The translations under genes and the position numbers were made by a program. The notes below the pieces were generated by a model. It made no database searches, was not told where the DNA came from, and saw nothing but the letters and a program-made list of their open reading frames with translations. This document shows positions 1 to 5,899 of a DNA stretch of 9,137 bases, piece after piece (the stretch's first letter is position 1; each line of letters opens with the position of its first letter). This DNA is from JAFDVL01 sp043736395. Lineage in GTDB: Bacteria; Acidobacteriota; Blastocatellia; RBC074. Location of the stretch: positions 1 to 9,137 of the forward strand of contig JAYTCQ010000240.1 in the NCBI GenBank assembly GCA_043736395.1, in the 5' to 3' direction.

Positions 1-1148
1 CGACTTAATTTTTCCGCTGCCGCCTGCAACGTTTCATCCTTCTTACAAAAACAAAACCGCACCTGATGTTTTCCGAAAGAGGGATCACGATAAAAACTGC
101 TGCCGGGGACGACCGCGACGCCGACATCTTTGACTAAATATTTGGCGAACTCGACATCCGTTTCAAATCCGAAATCCGCGATGTCGGTCATGATGTAATA
201 CGCGCCGTCTGGCTTGTAACATTTGAATCCGGCTTCTTCCAAAACGCCCAATAAATAATTTCTACGCTCCAGATATTTTGACTTCAATTCATCGTAATAA
301 CTCGGCGGAAAATTCAAAGCCAACACTCCCGCTTCCTGCAACGGAGTCGCCGCGCCAACCGTCAAAAAATCATGTACCTTGCGGATTCCATCAATCAAAA
401 TCGGCGAAGCAATCGCATAGCCGACACGCCAGCCGGTCACGGAATACGTTTTCGATAAACTATTAATTGTCACCGTTCGGTCACGCATTCCATCCAAAGT
501 CGCCATCGCAATGTGACGCGCTCCGGGGTACACAATGTGCTCGTAAATTTCATCCGTGAACGCGAGACAATCAAATTCAATGCACAAATCCGCAATCAGC
601 CGCAGCTCTTTTTCCGTGAATACTTTCCCCGTCGGATTGTGTGGCGTAGTGATAATGATTGCTTTTGTTTTCTCATTAAAAGCCGCGCGTAATTCCTGTT
701 CATCAAACGTCCAATCCGGTGCGTGCAAAGTCACATACCGCGGCCTGGCCTGCGCCATAATCGAATCAGGATTATAATTTTCATAATACGGCTCAAAAAT
801 AATCACTTCATCGTCAGGGTTCAGCGTCCCCAGCATCGTCGCAATCATCGCTTCAGTGGAACCGCACGTCACGACGATTTCACGATCAGGATCAATGTCC
901 ATCCCCAGATTTCGCTTGGTATTTTCCGCAATCGCCTGTCTGAAATTTTTCGTACCCCACGTAATCGGGTACTGATTAAAATCCGCGTTGATCGCATCGC
1001 AGGCGGCCTGCTTCAATTCCGCCGGAGCCGGAAAATCAGGAAAGCCCTGCGACAGATTTACAGCTCCGTGCAACAAAGCCTGACGCGTCATATCCCGAAT
1101 CACCGATTCGGTGAAGCCCGCTAATTTATCAGCAACATGATTTTTCAT
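1..1148 (-). CDS. PLP-dependent class I/II aminotransferase (3' end cut by window edge)
   Basis: Fold-type I pyridoxal-phosphate aminotransferase, a cytoplasmic enzyme that moves an amino group between an amino acid and a 2-oxo acid. The 382 visible codons start at ATG 1148 and run off the left edge in frame, so only the last few residues should be missing. Family landmarks are present: NLSQGFPDFP (31-40), NPTG (171-174), the PLP-nitrogen aspartate in TDEIYEH (Asp199), the Schiff-base lysine in SLSKTYSVTGWR (Lys233), and a substrate-carboxylate arginine in HQVRFCF (Arg363). The SQGFPDF motif is shared with methionine/kynurenine/aspartate-type aminotransferases; I cannot assign the substrate, so I give no symbol. 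The start ATG overlaps the stop of the upstream small gene as ATGA, with GGA about 7 nt before it, which suggests translational coupling. Confidence 0.95.
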   Translation of the reverse strand, partial: MKNHVADKLAGFTESVIRDMTRQALLHGAVNLSQGFPDFPAPAELKQAACDAINADFNQYPITWGTKNFRQAIAENTKRNLGMDIDPDREIVVTCGSTEAMIATMLGTLNPDDEVIIFEPYYENYNPDSIMAQARPRYVTLHAPDWTFDEQELRAAFNEKTKAIIITTPHNPTGKVFTEKELRLIADLCIEFDCLAFTDEIYEHIVYPGARHIAMATLDGMRDRTVTINSLSKTYSVTGWRVGYAIASPILIDGIRKVHDFLTVGAATPLQEAGVLALNFPPSYYDELKSKYLERRNYLLGVLEEAGFKCYKPDGAYYIMTDIADFGFETDVEFAKYLVKDVGVAVVPGSSFYRDPSFGKHQVRFCFCKKDETLQAAAEKLS

Positions 1149-1384
1149 GCAGATTCCACTTTTGGTTCCACAGTTGTGGTTAAGACTCTGTCCCCCGCTC
1201 CGCGCTTGACGGTACGCTTGACGTATTGCTCCATCTCGTGACGAGACAGCCACGATTTCCCTTCTAATTCAATGGTTTTCATTGTTCCTTTCTGGATAGC
1301 CAGCTTGATCGCCATTTCGGGTACATCATATTCTCGCGAGGCTGTTTTTATTCCCAGCAATTGCTTTGCGTCGTAAATGCTCAT
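1145..1384 (-). CDS. small excisionase-like helix-turn-helix DNA-binding protein
   Basis: A 79-residue protein. Residues 14-56 read like the excisionase/MerR-type winged helix (HTH_17 class): REYDVPEMAIKLAI suggests the helix-turn-helix, followed by a basic stretch with KGTMKTIEL, a KSWLSRHEMEQYVKR segment matching the usual 'W-x-hydrophobic-x-x-x-[DE]-hydrophobic' ending, and a basic, probably disordered tail. Members act as DNA-architectural or regulatory proteins or as the DNA-binding half of larger systems. The start is the ATG at 1384. The nearest Shine-Dalgarno-like GGAG (1398-1401) is 13 nt away, longer than usual. The stop overlaps the aminotransferase start by 4 nt, so the two are co-translated. 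No phage or integrase gene is nearby, so a local regulator is more likely than a true excisionase. The fold is assigned by eye only. Confidence 0.75.
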   Translation of the reverse strand: MSIYDAKQLLGIKTASREYDVPEMAIKLAIQKGTMKTIELEGKSWLSRHEMEQYVKRTVKRGAGDRVLTTTVEPKVESA

Positions 1385-1457
1385 TAAGATTTGTTGTCTC
1401 CGTTATTTATTCGATAAACGTTGATGATATGGATGAATTGCCCAGAGCGCAAGAGCG

Positions 1458-1517
1458 GACAGGTGTGAGGTGTCAGGTGCCGGGTTTCAGCCTGACACCC
1501 GGCACCTCACACCTGTC
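1458..1517. repeat. inverted repeat built from 7-bp tandem units
   Basis: The left part (1461-1488) divides into four 7-bp units: aggtgtg, aggtgtc, and two variants starting at 1475 and 1482. The right part (1494-1514), read on the minus strand, divides into three units of the same kind (aggtgtg, aggtgcc, gggtgtc). With GAC/GTC at the outer ends, the arms 1458-1485 and 1497-1517 pair fully except that the left arm carries one extra unit, exactly 7 nt (tcaggtg, 1473-1479). This is a heptameric repeat arranged as a hairpin. Neither side is followed by a T-run, so it does not look like an intrinsic terminator. Confidence 0.85.
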
Positions 1518-1539
1518 ATCTGCCATTGATCGTCAGATA

Positions 1540-1587
1540 AAAATGCCGAGAATTGGCAATTCCTTTGGTTTGAAAATGCCGCAAATT
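1540..1587. repeat. 15-bp direct repeat spaced 33 bp, with a short palindrome between
   Basis: aaaatgccgagaatt (1540-1554) recurs as aaaatgccgcaaatt (1573-1587), 13 of 15 identical, start to start 33 bp or about three helical turns. The palindrome gaattggcaattc (1550-1562) overlaps the first copy. Same-face spacing would suit a regulator-binding pair upstream of the candidate RNA, but no promoter is recognisable, so this is only a possible regulatory site. Confidence 0.4.
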
Positions 1588-1628
1588 CAGACTTTTTCAA
1601 CTAACAGTAGGAGTTACGCGATTTTGCA

Positions 1629-1799
1629 TTAGTGAATATTCTCTGGCACGTCAATCGCATCTATATTTCCGACAAGAGGGCGTACAGTTAGCTGTCGTCG
1701 TAGTGGTTAGCTTGGGTTGTTCAGCGGCGGCAGTCCGGGGCCACTGTCCGTCCTCTTGTTATTAGTTTTCCCTTCACGCCAAACAGCTTTATTCACTAA
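1629..1799 (+). ncRNA. candidate structured non-coding RNA, family unknown
   Basis: Three nested pairings occur. An outer stem pairs ttagtgaata (1629-1638) with tattcactaa (1790-1799), perfect over 10 bp. A middle stem pairs acaagagggcgtacag (1672-1687) with ctgtccgtcctcttgt (1744-1759): 15 of 16 positions pair, including one G-U. An inner stem pairs ctgtcgtcg (1692-1700) with cggcggcag (1725-1733), nine pairs with two G-U. The G-U pairs become A-C mismatches on the other strand, which favours plus-strand transcription. The shape is a long rod with a large internal bubble of about 30 nt per side and an apical loop. The length and bubble recall 6S RNA in outline, but I recognise no 6S sequence. 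A mobile-element remnant with inverted ends is the main alternative. Confidence 0.4.
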
Positions 1800-1896
1800 A
1801 TCTCAAGCAGAAATTCTTTCTAATTTCCCTTTCTAAAAAATCTTCGTTATTCTCCATACTCATCAAGTTTTGATTAGTAAAAAACTGTAAATAGTT

Positions 1897-1910
1897 GCGC
1901 CGAACGGCGC
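1897..1910. repeat. short perfect palindrome
   Basis: gcgccgaacggcgc forms a 6-bp GC-rich hairpin with an AA loop. It directly abuts the left foot of the much longer hairpin at 1911-1986, so the two may belong to one repeat element. Confidence 0.6.
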
Positions 1911-1986
1911 GGTACAGTACGAGGAGCGGTAGCGACTCGGTAACTCGTGGCATTTACCAAGTCGCTACCGCTCCTCGTACTGTACC
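1911..1986. repeat. long near-perfect hairpin (33-bp arms, 10-nt loop)
   Basis: Arms 1911-1943 and 1954-1986 are reverse complements at 32 of 33 positions (the exception is C1938 opposite A1959, a G-U pair if read on the minus strand). The loop is 1944-1953. The right foot ends 12 nt before the hydrolase Shine-Dalgarno sequence, so any transcript from further upstream carries this stem in its leader. There is no T-run after it. The form is that of REP-like or miniature palindromic elements that occur many times in a genome; copy number cannot be judged here. An open frame starting at 1895 merely reads through the palindrome. Confidence 0.85.
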
Positions 1987-1998
1987 GTTCCACCAACC

Positions 1999-2004
1999 AG
2001 GAGA
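1999..2004 (+). promoter_or_regulatory. ribosome binding site fixing the hydrolase start
   Basis: AGGAGA lies 4 nt before the ATG at 2009. This decides for the short form of the protein, whose first residues then form a proper signal peptide, over the longer open frame that begins at 1895 inside the palindrome region. Confidence 0.8.
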
Positions 2005-2008
2005 ATCA

Positions 2009-2851
2009 ATGAAAATTCGTATCGTCTTACTCGCAATAATTCTGGGCAGTTGCGCTTCCGCAACTTTTGCCGACCTCAAAAAAGACATCGAATTTGCCAA
2101 ACCAAACGGCATCAGCTTAAAACTTGATGCGTACGTTCCCGACGGCAAAGGCCCCTTCCCGACCGTCATCATCGTTCACGGCGGAGGCTTCAACAAAGGC
2201 GATCAGCGCAGCTTCGTTCCACCATTATTTCCGATCCTCACCGAAGCGGGATTCACGTGGTTCACGATTGATTATCGCCTCTATCCACAAGCGAATTTTC
2301 CCGACAATGCATACGACGTAGAAACCGCGATTCGCTGGATCAAAGCGCATGCGAAAGAATACAAAGTTGATCTGAAAAAATTAGTCCTGATGGGCGAATC
2401 CGCCGGAGGCACGCTGGTTTCCTACAACGCCGTCCGCGCAAAAAGCGATACCCGCGTCACCGCCGTCGTAGTCTTTTACGGCGTCCACGATTGGGCGATG
2501 CGCCGCGAAGATGAAGTCGCCGGACGAGTCGCTCCCAGCGTCTGGCGCGACGTCTTCAAAATCCCGAAAGAAGGCGATCCAACGCAGGCAAAGGTCTTGC
2601 AGGATGTTTCCGCCATCACCTACATCAAAAAAGGATTGCCCCCGTTTTTATTGATCCACGGAACCGACGACAAACAAGTCAGCTACCAGCAATCGGTGCA
2701 TTTTCAAAAGAAAATGACTGCGATTGGAAATAGCTGCGAATTGATTACCGTAGAAGGCGGACCGCACGGGATGGGCGTGATTAATAACTTTCCTGAGACG
2801 AAGGTGAAGATGATTGCTTGGATTAGGAAGGCGTTACAAATTCAGAAGTAG
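2009..2851 (+). CDS. exported alpha/beta-hydrolase (carboxylesterase/BD-FAE-like)
   Basis: A 280-residue serine hydrolase, probably acting on ester bonds outside the cytoplasm. Residues 1-21 are a signal peptide (MKIRIV, then a hydrophobic run), with likely cleavage after ATFA; the LGSC at 12-15 is a weak lipobox alternative. The oxyanion-hole motif HGGGF is at 57-61, the nucleophile elbow GESAGG has Ser131, the acid is in HGTDD (Asp221), and the catalytic histidine is in GPHG (His253), so the triad is complete. The HGGG motif and size fit the hormone-sensitive-lipase/BD-FAE group (COG0657), whose substrates include acetylated or feruloylated sugars and short-chain esters; the true substrate is unknown. 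It is the only plus-strand gene here. Its stop codon directly abuts that of the convergent gene, with no terminator between. Confidence 0.93.
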   Translation: MKIRIVLLAIILGSCASATFADLKKDIEFAKPNGISLKLDAYVPDGKGPFPTVIIVHGGGFNKGDQRSFVPPLFPILTEAGFTWFTIDYRLYPQANFPDNAYDVETAIRWIKAHAKEYKVDLKKLVLMGESAGGTLVSYNAVRAKSDTRVTAVVVFYGVHDWAMRREDEVAGRVAPSVWRDVFKIPKEGDPTQAKVLQDVSAITYIKKGLPPFLLIHGTDDKQVSYQQSVHFQKKMTAIGNSCELITVEGGPHGMGVINNFPETKVKMIAWIRKALQIQK

Positions 2852-3616
2852 CTAATTGAATGGTTTGACTTCGCCATCGTAGTTATACCATTTAATTCCG
2901 CCGGCATTCAGTTCGTTGAGTAATATTTTGTTAAGACGCTCCGCGTTCCACCGAATTGAGCCAAAATACCCATCTCGCTCTTTTGACATTTCAATCACAG
3001 ACGTACCTTGCTCAACAAAGCTACATTTAAAGATTGTGCCAATTAATCCTTTATACCAACGAAAAGTGAACTGAAATGAATCTAGGTCATTACTAGAAAT
3101 AGAAACAATTCTAGAATCATTTACCGATTCTGAAGGAATAGCTACCACTAATACATTTAATAGTTCTTGCATTGTACCGTCGTACGTAAACTCTACTTTA
3201 GTTCGAACAACCTCTTTGTAGTAAATTGCCGAGACTGTATCACATTGATTTTTCTCGCCAATTTCATACAACTTCTGAATTATTTTTTCATTCTTACCAC
3301 GATAACGGAGTCCAGAAACGCATGATACTGCGACGGCATTAATAGCTTGATCAATTTCCTGTGGAGTTTCTGGTTGCCGCTTAAAGTAGCAATGACCACC
3401 GTATTCTTCTTGTTGATGTGCGATAAGGGTTGGAGCGGCTGCCTCTGGTGCACCGCAAGAGGCACAATCGCCATCCACAACATAAAAGTCTCCTTGATCA
3501 TGCTTGATATGACGAACAGATTTAACCACGAACGGAACAGTTGGCACCATTTCTCCGATTTCCAACCGGACGATTTCGTCATCTCCTCCAAACAACTTTT
3601 TCAACAATTCAAGCAC
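2852..3616 (-). CDS. ferredoxin-like protein with unrecognised C-terminal half
   Basis: 254 residues starting at GTG 3616. Residues 45-105 resemble a single-cluster ferredoxin: DCASCGAPEAAAP (Cys51, Cys54), then GGHCYFKRQPETPQEI (Cys76) and AVAVSCVSGLRYRG (Cys99). Bacterial ferredoxins normally show CxxCxxC and a final CPxGAI; here the third cysteine of the first motif is an alanine or proline position and the final CP is CV. Cluster binding is therefore uncertain, although Cys76 could substitute. Residues 110-254 (further cysteines at 125 and 198) match no family I know. No signal peptide is seen, so it is probably cytoplasmic. It lies 29 bp after the DUF2459 gene in the same direction, suggesting one transcript. 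Confidence 0.85.
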   Translation of the reverse strand: MLELLKKLFGGDDEIVRLEIGEMVPTVPFVVKSVRHIKHDQGDFYVVDGDCASCGAPEAAAPTLIAHQQEEYGGHCYFKRQPETPQEIDQAINAVAVSCVSGLRYRGKNEKIIQKLYEIGEKNQCDTVSAIYYKEVVRTKVEFTYDGTMQELLNVLVVAIPSESVNDSRIVSISSNDLDSFQFTFRWYKGLIGTIFKCSFVEQGTSVIEMSKERDGYFGSIRWNAERLNKILLNELNAGGIKWYNYDGEVKPFN

Positions 3617-3624
3617 TACGCTTT

Positions 3625-3629
3625 TCCTT
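3625..3629 (-). promoter_or_regulatory. ribosome binding site supporting a GTG start
   Basis: On the minus strand AAGGA sits 8 nt before the GTG at 3616, an ideal distance. The nearest upstream ATG in this region is followed at once by a stop, so GTG is the credible start. Confidence 0.75.
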
Positions 3630-3645
3630 ACATTTGTGATTGAAA

Positions 3646-4335
3646 TTAATTTTGATACTTCAAAAATATCCCCGTATCAAATGGCGTCCAGAGACAAGCT
3701 TTTTGTCCGCTGCTCTTCAGCGCATTGTTCGCCCACGTGTTACACGTATGTAACATGTGATAACTTCCCTTCGCTTCATAAAACGCGTCCGTCTTACCAT
3801 AGACACTATTCGTTTTGATATGAATAAAATGTCCGTTCGTATCTTTTTGTAAGCTATTCGTGATGTAAGTGATAAGTCGTTGATACTGCTCATTACTTAT
3901 CATAATCTTCTTACAAGTTTCACTTTCAACAATACCTTTATGAAACGTAGCGTGAATTGCGGTGGTACTTAACGCAAATGCTGCTCTGAAGGCAGTCGAA
4001 TATTTCAGCTCTGCCCAGGTTGGCGTCTCCAAATAAAATCCTTTATCGCCCCAGCCCATTCCTACATACTCGTAACTCGCATCAACTTCTTTGGCGTTTT
4101 CGTATTTAATTTCCTGACTCCAATCCATTTGCGCATTTTTGACAGGGACTACGATGTCGGTGTGGACGCCGTTGGTTCGGATGTAGATGGCGACTTCTTC
4201 TTTTGCATTCGGCTCTTTATCTACGGCGATTCTGGATAAGCAAAAGGCGCAGCCGAGATACACCAGCACGAATGCTGCGATAGAAAAAATGATCGCAGCA
4301 GAAACCTTCAAAGTTTTGATCAGGTATTTTTTCAT
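3646..4335 (-). CDS. DUF2459 (TIGR02117) membrane-anchored protein
   Basis: A 229-residue protein of the DUF2459 family, whose function is not established. One membrane segment (about 9-33) follows a basic MKKYLIKTLK start; the rest should face the periplasm. Family signatures are clear: TNGVHTDIVVPV (54-65), EYVGMGWGDKGFYLETPTW (89-107) and HTCNTWANNALKSSG (196-210). The conserved Cys198 with His58 or His196 could be catalytic, but that is speculation. I prefer the ATG at 4335, which gives the expected MKK start, over a TTG at 4344. Neither has a good Shine-Dalgarno sequence: TTAGG touches the ATG directly. It is the likely first gene of a two-gene unit with the ferredoxin-like protein. Confidence 0.9.
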   Translation of the reverse strand: MKKYLIKTLKVSAAIIFSIAAFVLVYLGCAFCLSRIAVDKEPNAKEEVAIYIRTNGVHTDIVVPVKNAQMDWSQEIKYENAKEVDASYEYVGMGWGDKGFYLETPTWAELKYSTAFRAAFALSTTAIHATFHKGIVESETCKKIMISNEQYQRLITYITNSLQKDTNGHFIHIKTNSVYGKTDAFYEAKGSYHMLHTCNTWANNALKSSGQKACLWTPFDTGIFLKYQN

Positions 4336-4426
4336 CCTAAGCAACTTGTAATAAAACTTCTAATTTTCTTTCAATTGTCTCTAGCTGATTGTGTTTGAAA
4401 ATTAATTCTAGTAATGCGCGGCAAGA

Positions 4427-4502
4427 CCGTTTGTAGTCCCGCCTTCAGGCGGAAAGTCGTGGTTATGCAAGTCATTCCGCCTGAAGGCGTGACTACAAAC
4501 GG
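4427..4502. repeat. inverted repeat with 27-bp arms
   Basis: Arms 4427-4453 and 4476-4502 are reverse complements at 26 of 27 positions (C4439 opposite T4490 is the exception), with a 22-nt loop. Each arm also contains a smaller palindrome, cgccttcaggcg. The repeat lies 14 bp beyond the DUF1501 stop codon and about 90 bp upstream of the DUF2459 start, so it could act as a transcript-end stem for the former. No T-run follows it. The nested palindromes are typical of REP-like dispersed repeats. Confidence 0.85.
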
Positions 4503-4516
4503 CTGCTTACATATTT

Positions 4517-5899
4517 CTAAGCAATCAAATCTTTCACCACGTTCCCGTACACATCTGTCAACCGAAAATCTCGCCCCGCGTAACGATACGTCAATCGCTC
4601 ATGATCAATTCCCATCAAGTGCATGATCGTCGCGTGCAGGTCGTGAATGGAGACAGGTTTCTCTTCGGCTTTAAATCCAAACTCATCTGTCGAGCCATAC
4701 GCGATGCCGGATTTTACGCCGCCGCCTGCCATAAACATCGTGAAGCCGTACGGGTTGTGGTCGCGTCCATTGCCTTTTTCTGAAACGGGAGTGCGTCCGA
4801 ATTCTCCGCCCCAAATCACCAGTGTATCTTCCAACAATCCGCGCCGTTTCAAATCACGAATCAACGCCGCCGTAGCGCGATCCATGTCGGGGCAGCGTTC
4901 GCGCAAACCTTTTTCTAAATTTTCATGATCGTCCCATTGCTGACCGGGGCCGTGATGAACCTGCACATAACGGACACCGCTTTCGACCAATCGCCGCGCC
5001 ATCAAACATCCGTTTGCGTACGTGGACTTTCCGTATTCTTCGCGGATGGCTTCAGGTTCTTTGCGAATGTCAAAAACATCGGAAGCCGTGAACTGCATGC
5101 GGTACGCGGTCTCCATACTCTTGATGCGACCTTCGAGAAACGCATCTCCGCCGAATGATTCGTTATGCGATTTATTCAAGGCTTGAATAGCATCAAGTTG
5201 TTTGCGTTGCGCATCGGCTCCGAGGTCTTTGTTGCGCAAAAATTTGATCATTTTTTCAGGATCAGTTTCGGCGTTATTGAACTGCGTCCCCTGATATTGC
5301 GCAGGCAAAAATCCGGCGCTTGTCCAGAGGCTATCCTGTTGAGGACTGAGCACGACGAACGAAGGAAGATTTTTATTCTCGGAGCCAAGCCCGTACGACA
5401 TCCACGCGCCCATCGTCGGACGCATCGAAGTCATAATGCCGCTGAAAAATAAATTGCGTCCCGGTTCGTGATTCGGATTAAAACTATAGATCGAACGGAC
5501 TACACAGAGATCATCAACGCTGGCGGCGAGATTCGGCAGCAGTTCGCTGACATCAATTCCGTTCCTGCCGTATTTCTGAAACTTGAATGGCGAAGGCATT
5601 AGCCCGCCCGTCTTGCGTTCCGTACGCAAATCTACGGCGGCAGGACGCTGCCCCGCGTATTTCTCGAGCGAAGGCTTCGGATCAAACATATCCATCTGCG
5701 ACGGGCCGCCGGTCATAAAAAGCATAATCACGCGTTTCGCTTTAGGTGCGAAATGCGGGATTTGGGATTGCGGATTTACGAGTCCGGATTGCGGAGTCGC
5801 AAAAGTTGCATCACTTAGTAACGAGGCTAGTGCCATCGAACCGAAGCCGCCGCCAAGATTTGAAAGAAATGAGCGTCTGGAAAATTGATCAAGTTTCAT
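4517..5899 (-). CDS. Tat-exported DUF1501 family protein
   Basis: 460 residues, the usual length of the DUF1501 family, which is related to the alkaline phosphatase/sulfatase superfamily. The N-terminus carries a twin-arginine signal (SRRSFLSNLGG, 7-17) and a hydrophobic segment ending near ATFA (31-34), so the folded protein is exported by Tat. Conserved motifs: MTGGPSQMDMFDPKP (62-76), NHEPGRN (143-149), HHGPGQQWDDHEN (315-327), GGEFGRTP (364-371), GRDHNPYGF (378-386) and LHATIMHLMGIDHE (421-434). Many Asp and His residues suggest metal binding, but the reaction is not established. The gene follows a DUF1549/DUF1553 gene, its standard partner, 97 bp downstream. The linker after the signal (35-48) is encoded by a 7-bp-periodic array. 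The start has only a weak ribosome site (GAGA, about 7 nt away). Confidence 0.97.
   Translation of the reverse strand: MKLDQFSRRSFLSNLGGGFGSMALASLLSDATFATPQSGLVNPQSQIPHFAPKAKRVIMLFMTGGPSQMDMFDPKPSLEKYAGQRPAAVDLRTERKTGGLMPSPFKFQKYGRNGIDVSELLPNLAASVDDLCVVRSIYSFNPNHEPGRNLFFSGIMTSMRPTMGAWMSYGLGSENKNLPSFVVLSPQQDSLWTSAGFLPAQYQGTQFNNAETDPEKMIKFLRNKDLGADAQRKQLDAIQALNKSHNESFGGDAFLEGRIKSMETAYRMQFTASDVFDIRKEPEAIREEYGKSTYANGCLMARRLVESGVRYVQVHHGPGQQWDDHENLEKGLRERCPDMDRATAALIRDLKRRGLLEDTLVIWGGEFGRTPVSEKGNGRDHNPYGFTMFMAGGGVKSGIAYGSTDEFGFKAEEKPVSIHDLHATIMHLMGIDHERLTYRYAGRDFRLTDVYGNVVKDLIA
5757..5798. repeat. 7-bp-periodic array inside the DUF1501 coding sequence
   Basis: Six consecutive 7-bp units lie in register: 5757, 5764, 5771, 5778, 5785 and 5792. 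Four fit the pattern [gc]ggatt[tg]; the units at 5778 and 5792 are diverged. Three units make 21 bp, so the array encodes a 7-residue periodicity with NPQSQIP-like segments (residues 35-48), Pro/Gln/Ser-rich and likely flexible. Gain or loss of one or two units would shift the reading frame. Confidence 0.75.

Larger units (their letters stand above)
1385..2008. other. 624-bp gene-free region rich in repeats and secondary structure
   Basis: This gap separates the divergent small HTH gene and the hydrolase gene, so it should hold promoters for both. I see no protein gene with a credible ribosome site. From left to right it holds an inverted array of 7-bp units (1458-1517), a 15-bp direct repeat 33 bp apart (1540-1554 and 1573-1587), a candidate structured RNA (1629-1799), a small perfect palindrome (1897-1910) and a long hairpin (1911-1986). 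I could not pick a convincing -35/-10 pair for either flanking gene. Confidence 0.8.

Noticed and set aside
723..1124. Long plus-strand frame opposite the aminotransferase
   Set aside because: Shadow of a clear minus-strand gene; the translation is Arg/Ile-rich with no ribosome site or family features.
1458..1517. CRISPR-like array
   Set aside because: The units are 7 bp, contiguous and inverted, with no spacers and no cas genes.
1600..1628. Possible insertion-sequence terminus (taggagttacgcg)
   Set aside because: It looks like some transposon ends, but no inverted partner, transposase or target duplication is present in the window.
1672..1759. RNase P, SRP or tmRNA fragment suggested by the word agtccgggg
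   Set aside because: Only a short word matches; the other conserved elements of these RNAs are missing.
1629..1799. Identification as 6S RNA
   Set aside because: Size and overall rod-with-bubble shape fit loosely, but I cannot find a convincing conserved 6S sequence around the bubble, and the closing stem is short.
1789..1863. 24-codon minus-strand open frame starting with ATG (MSMENNEDF...)
   Set aside because: No Shine-Dalgarno sequence before it, no recognisable product, and it overlaps the outer stem of the candidate RNA.
1895..2008. N-terminal extension of the hydrolase (TTG start at 1895)
   Set aside because: It translates straight through the palindromes and would bury the signal peptide; the ATG at 2009 has a good ribosome site.
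2019..2053. Lipoprotein signal in the hydrolase (LGSC)
   Set aside because: Glycine at that lipobox position is unusual, and a normal signal-peptidase site (ATFA) follows a few residues later; kept only as an alternative.
4336..4426. Promoter for DUF2459 (TTGAAA with TATTAC, 15-bp spacing)
   Set aside because: Spacing is short and the transcript would begin almost at the start codon; too weak to annotate.
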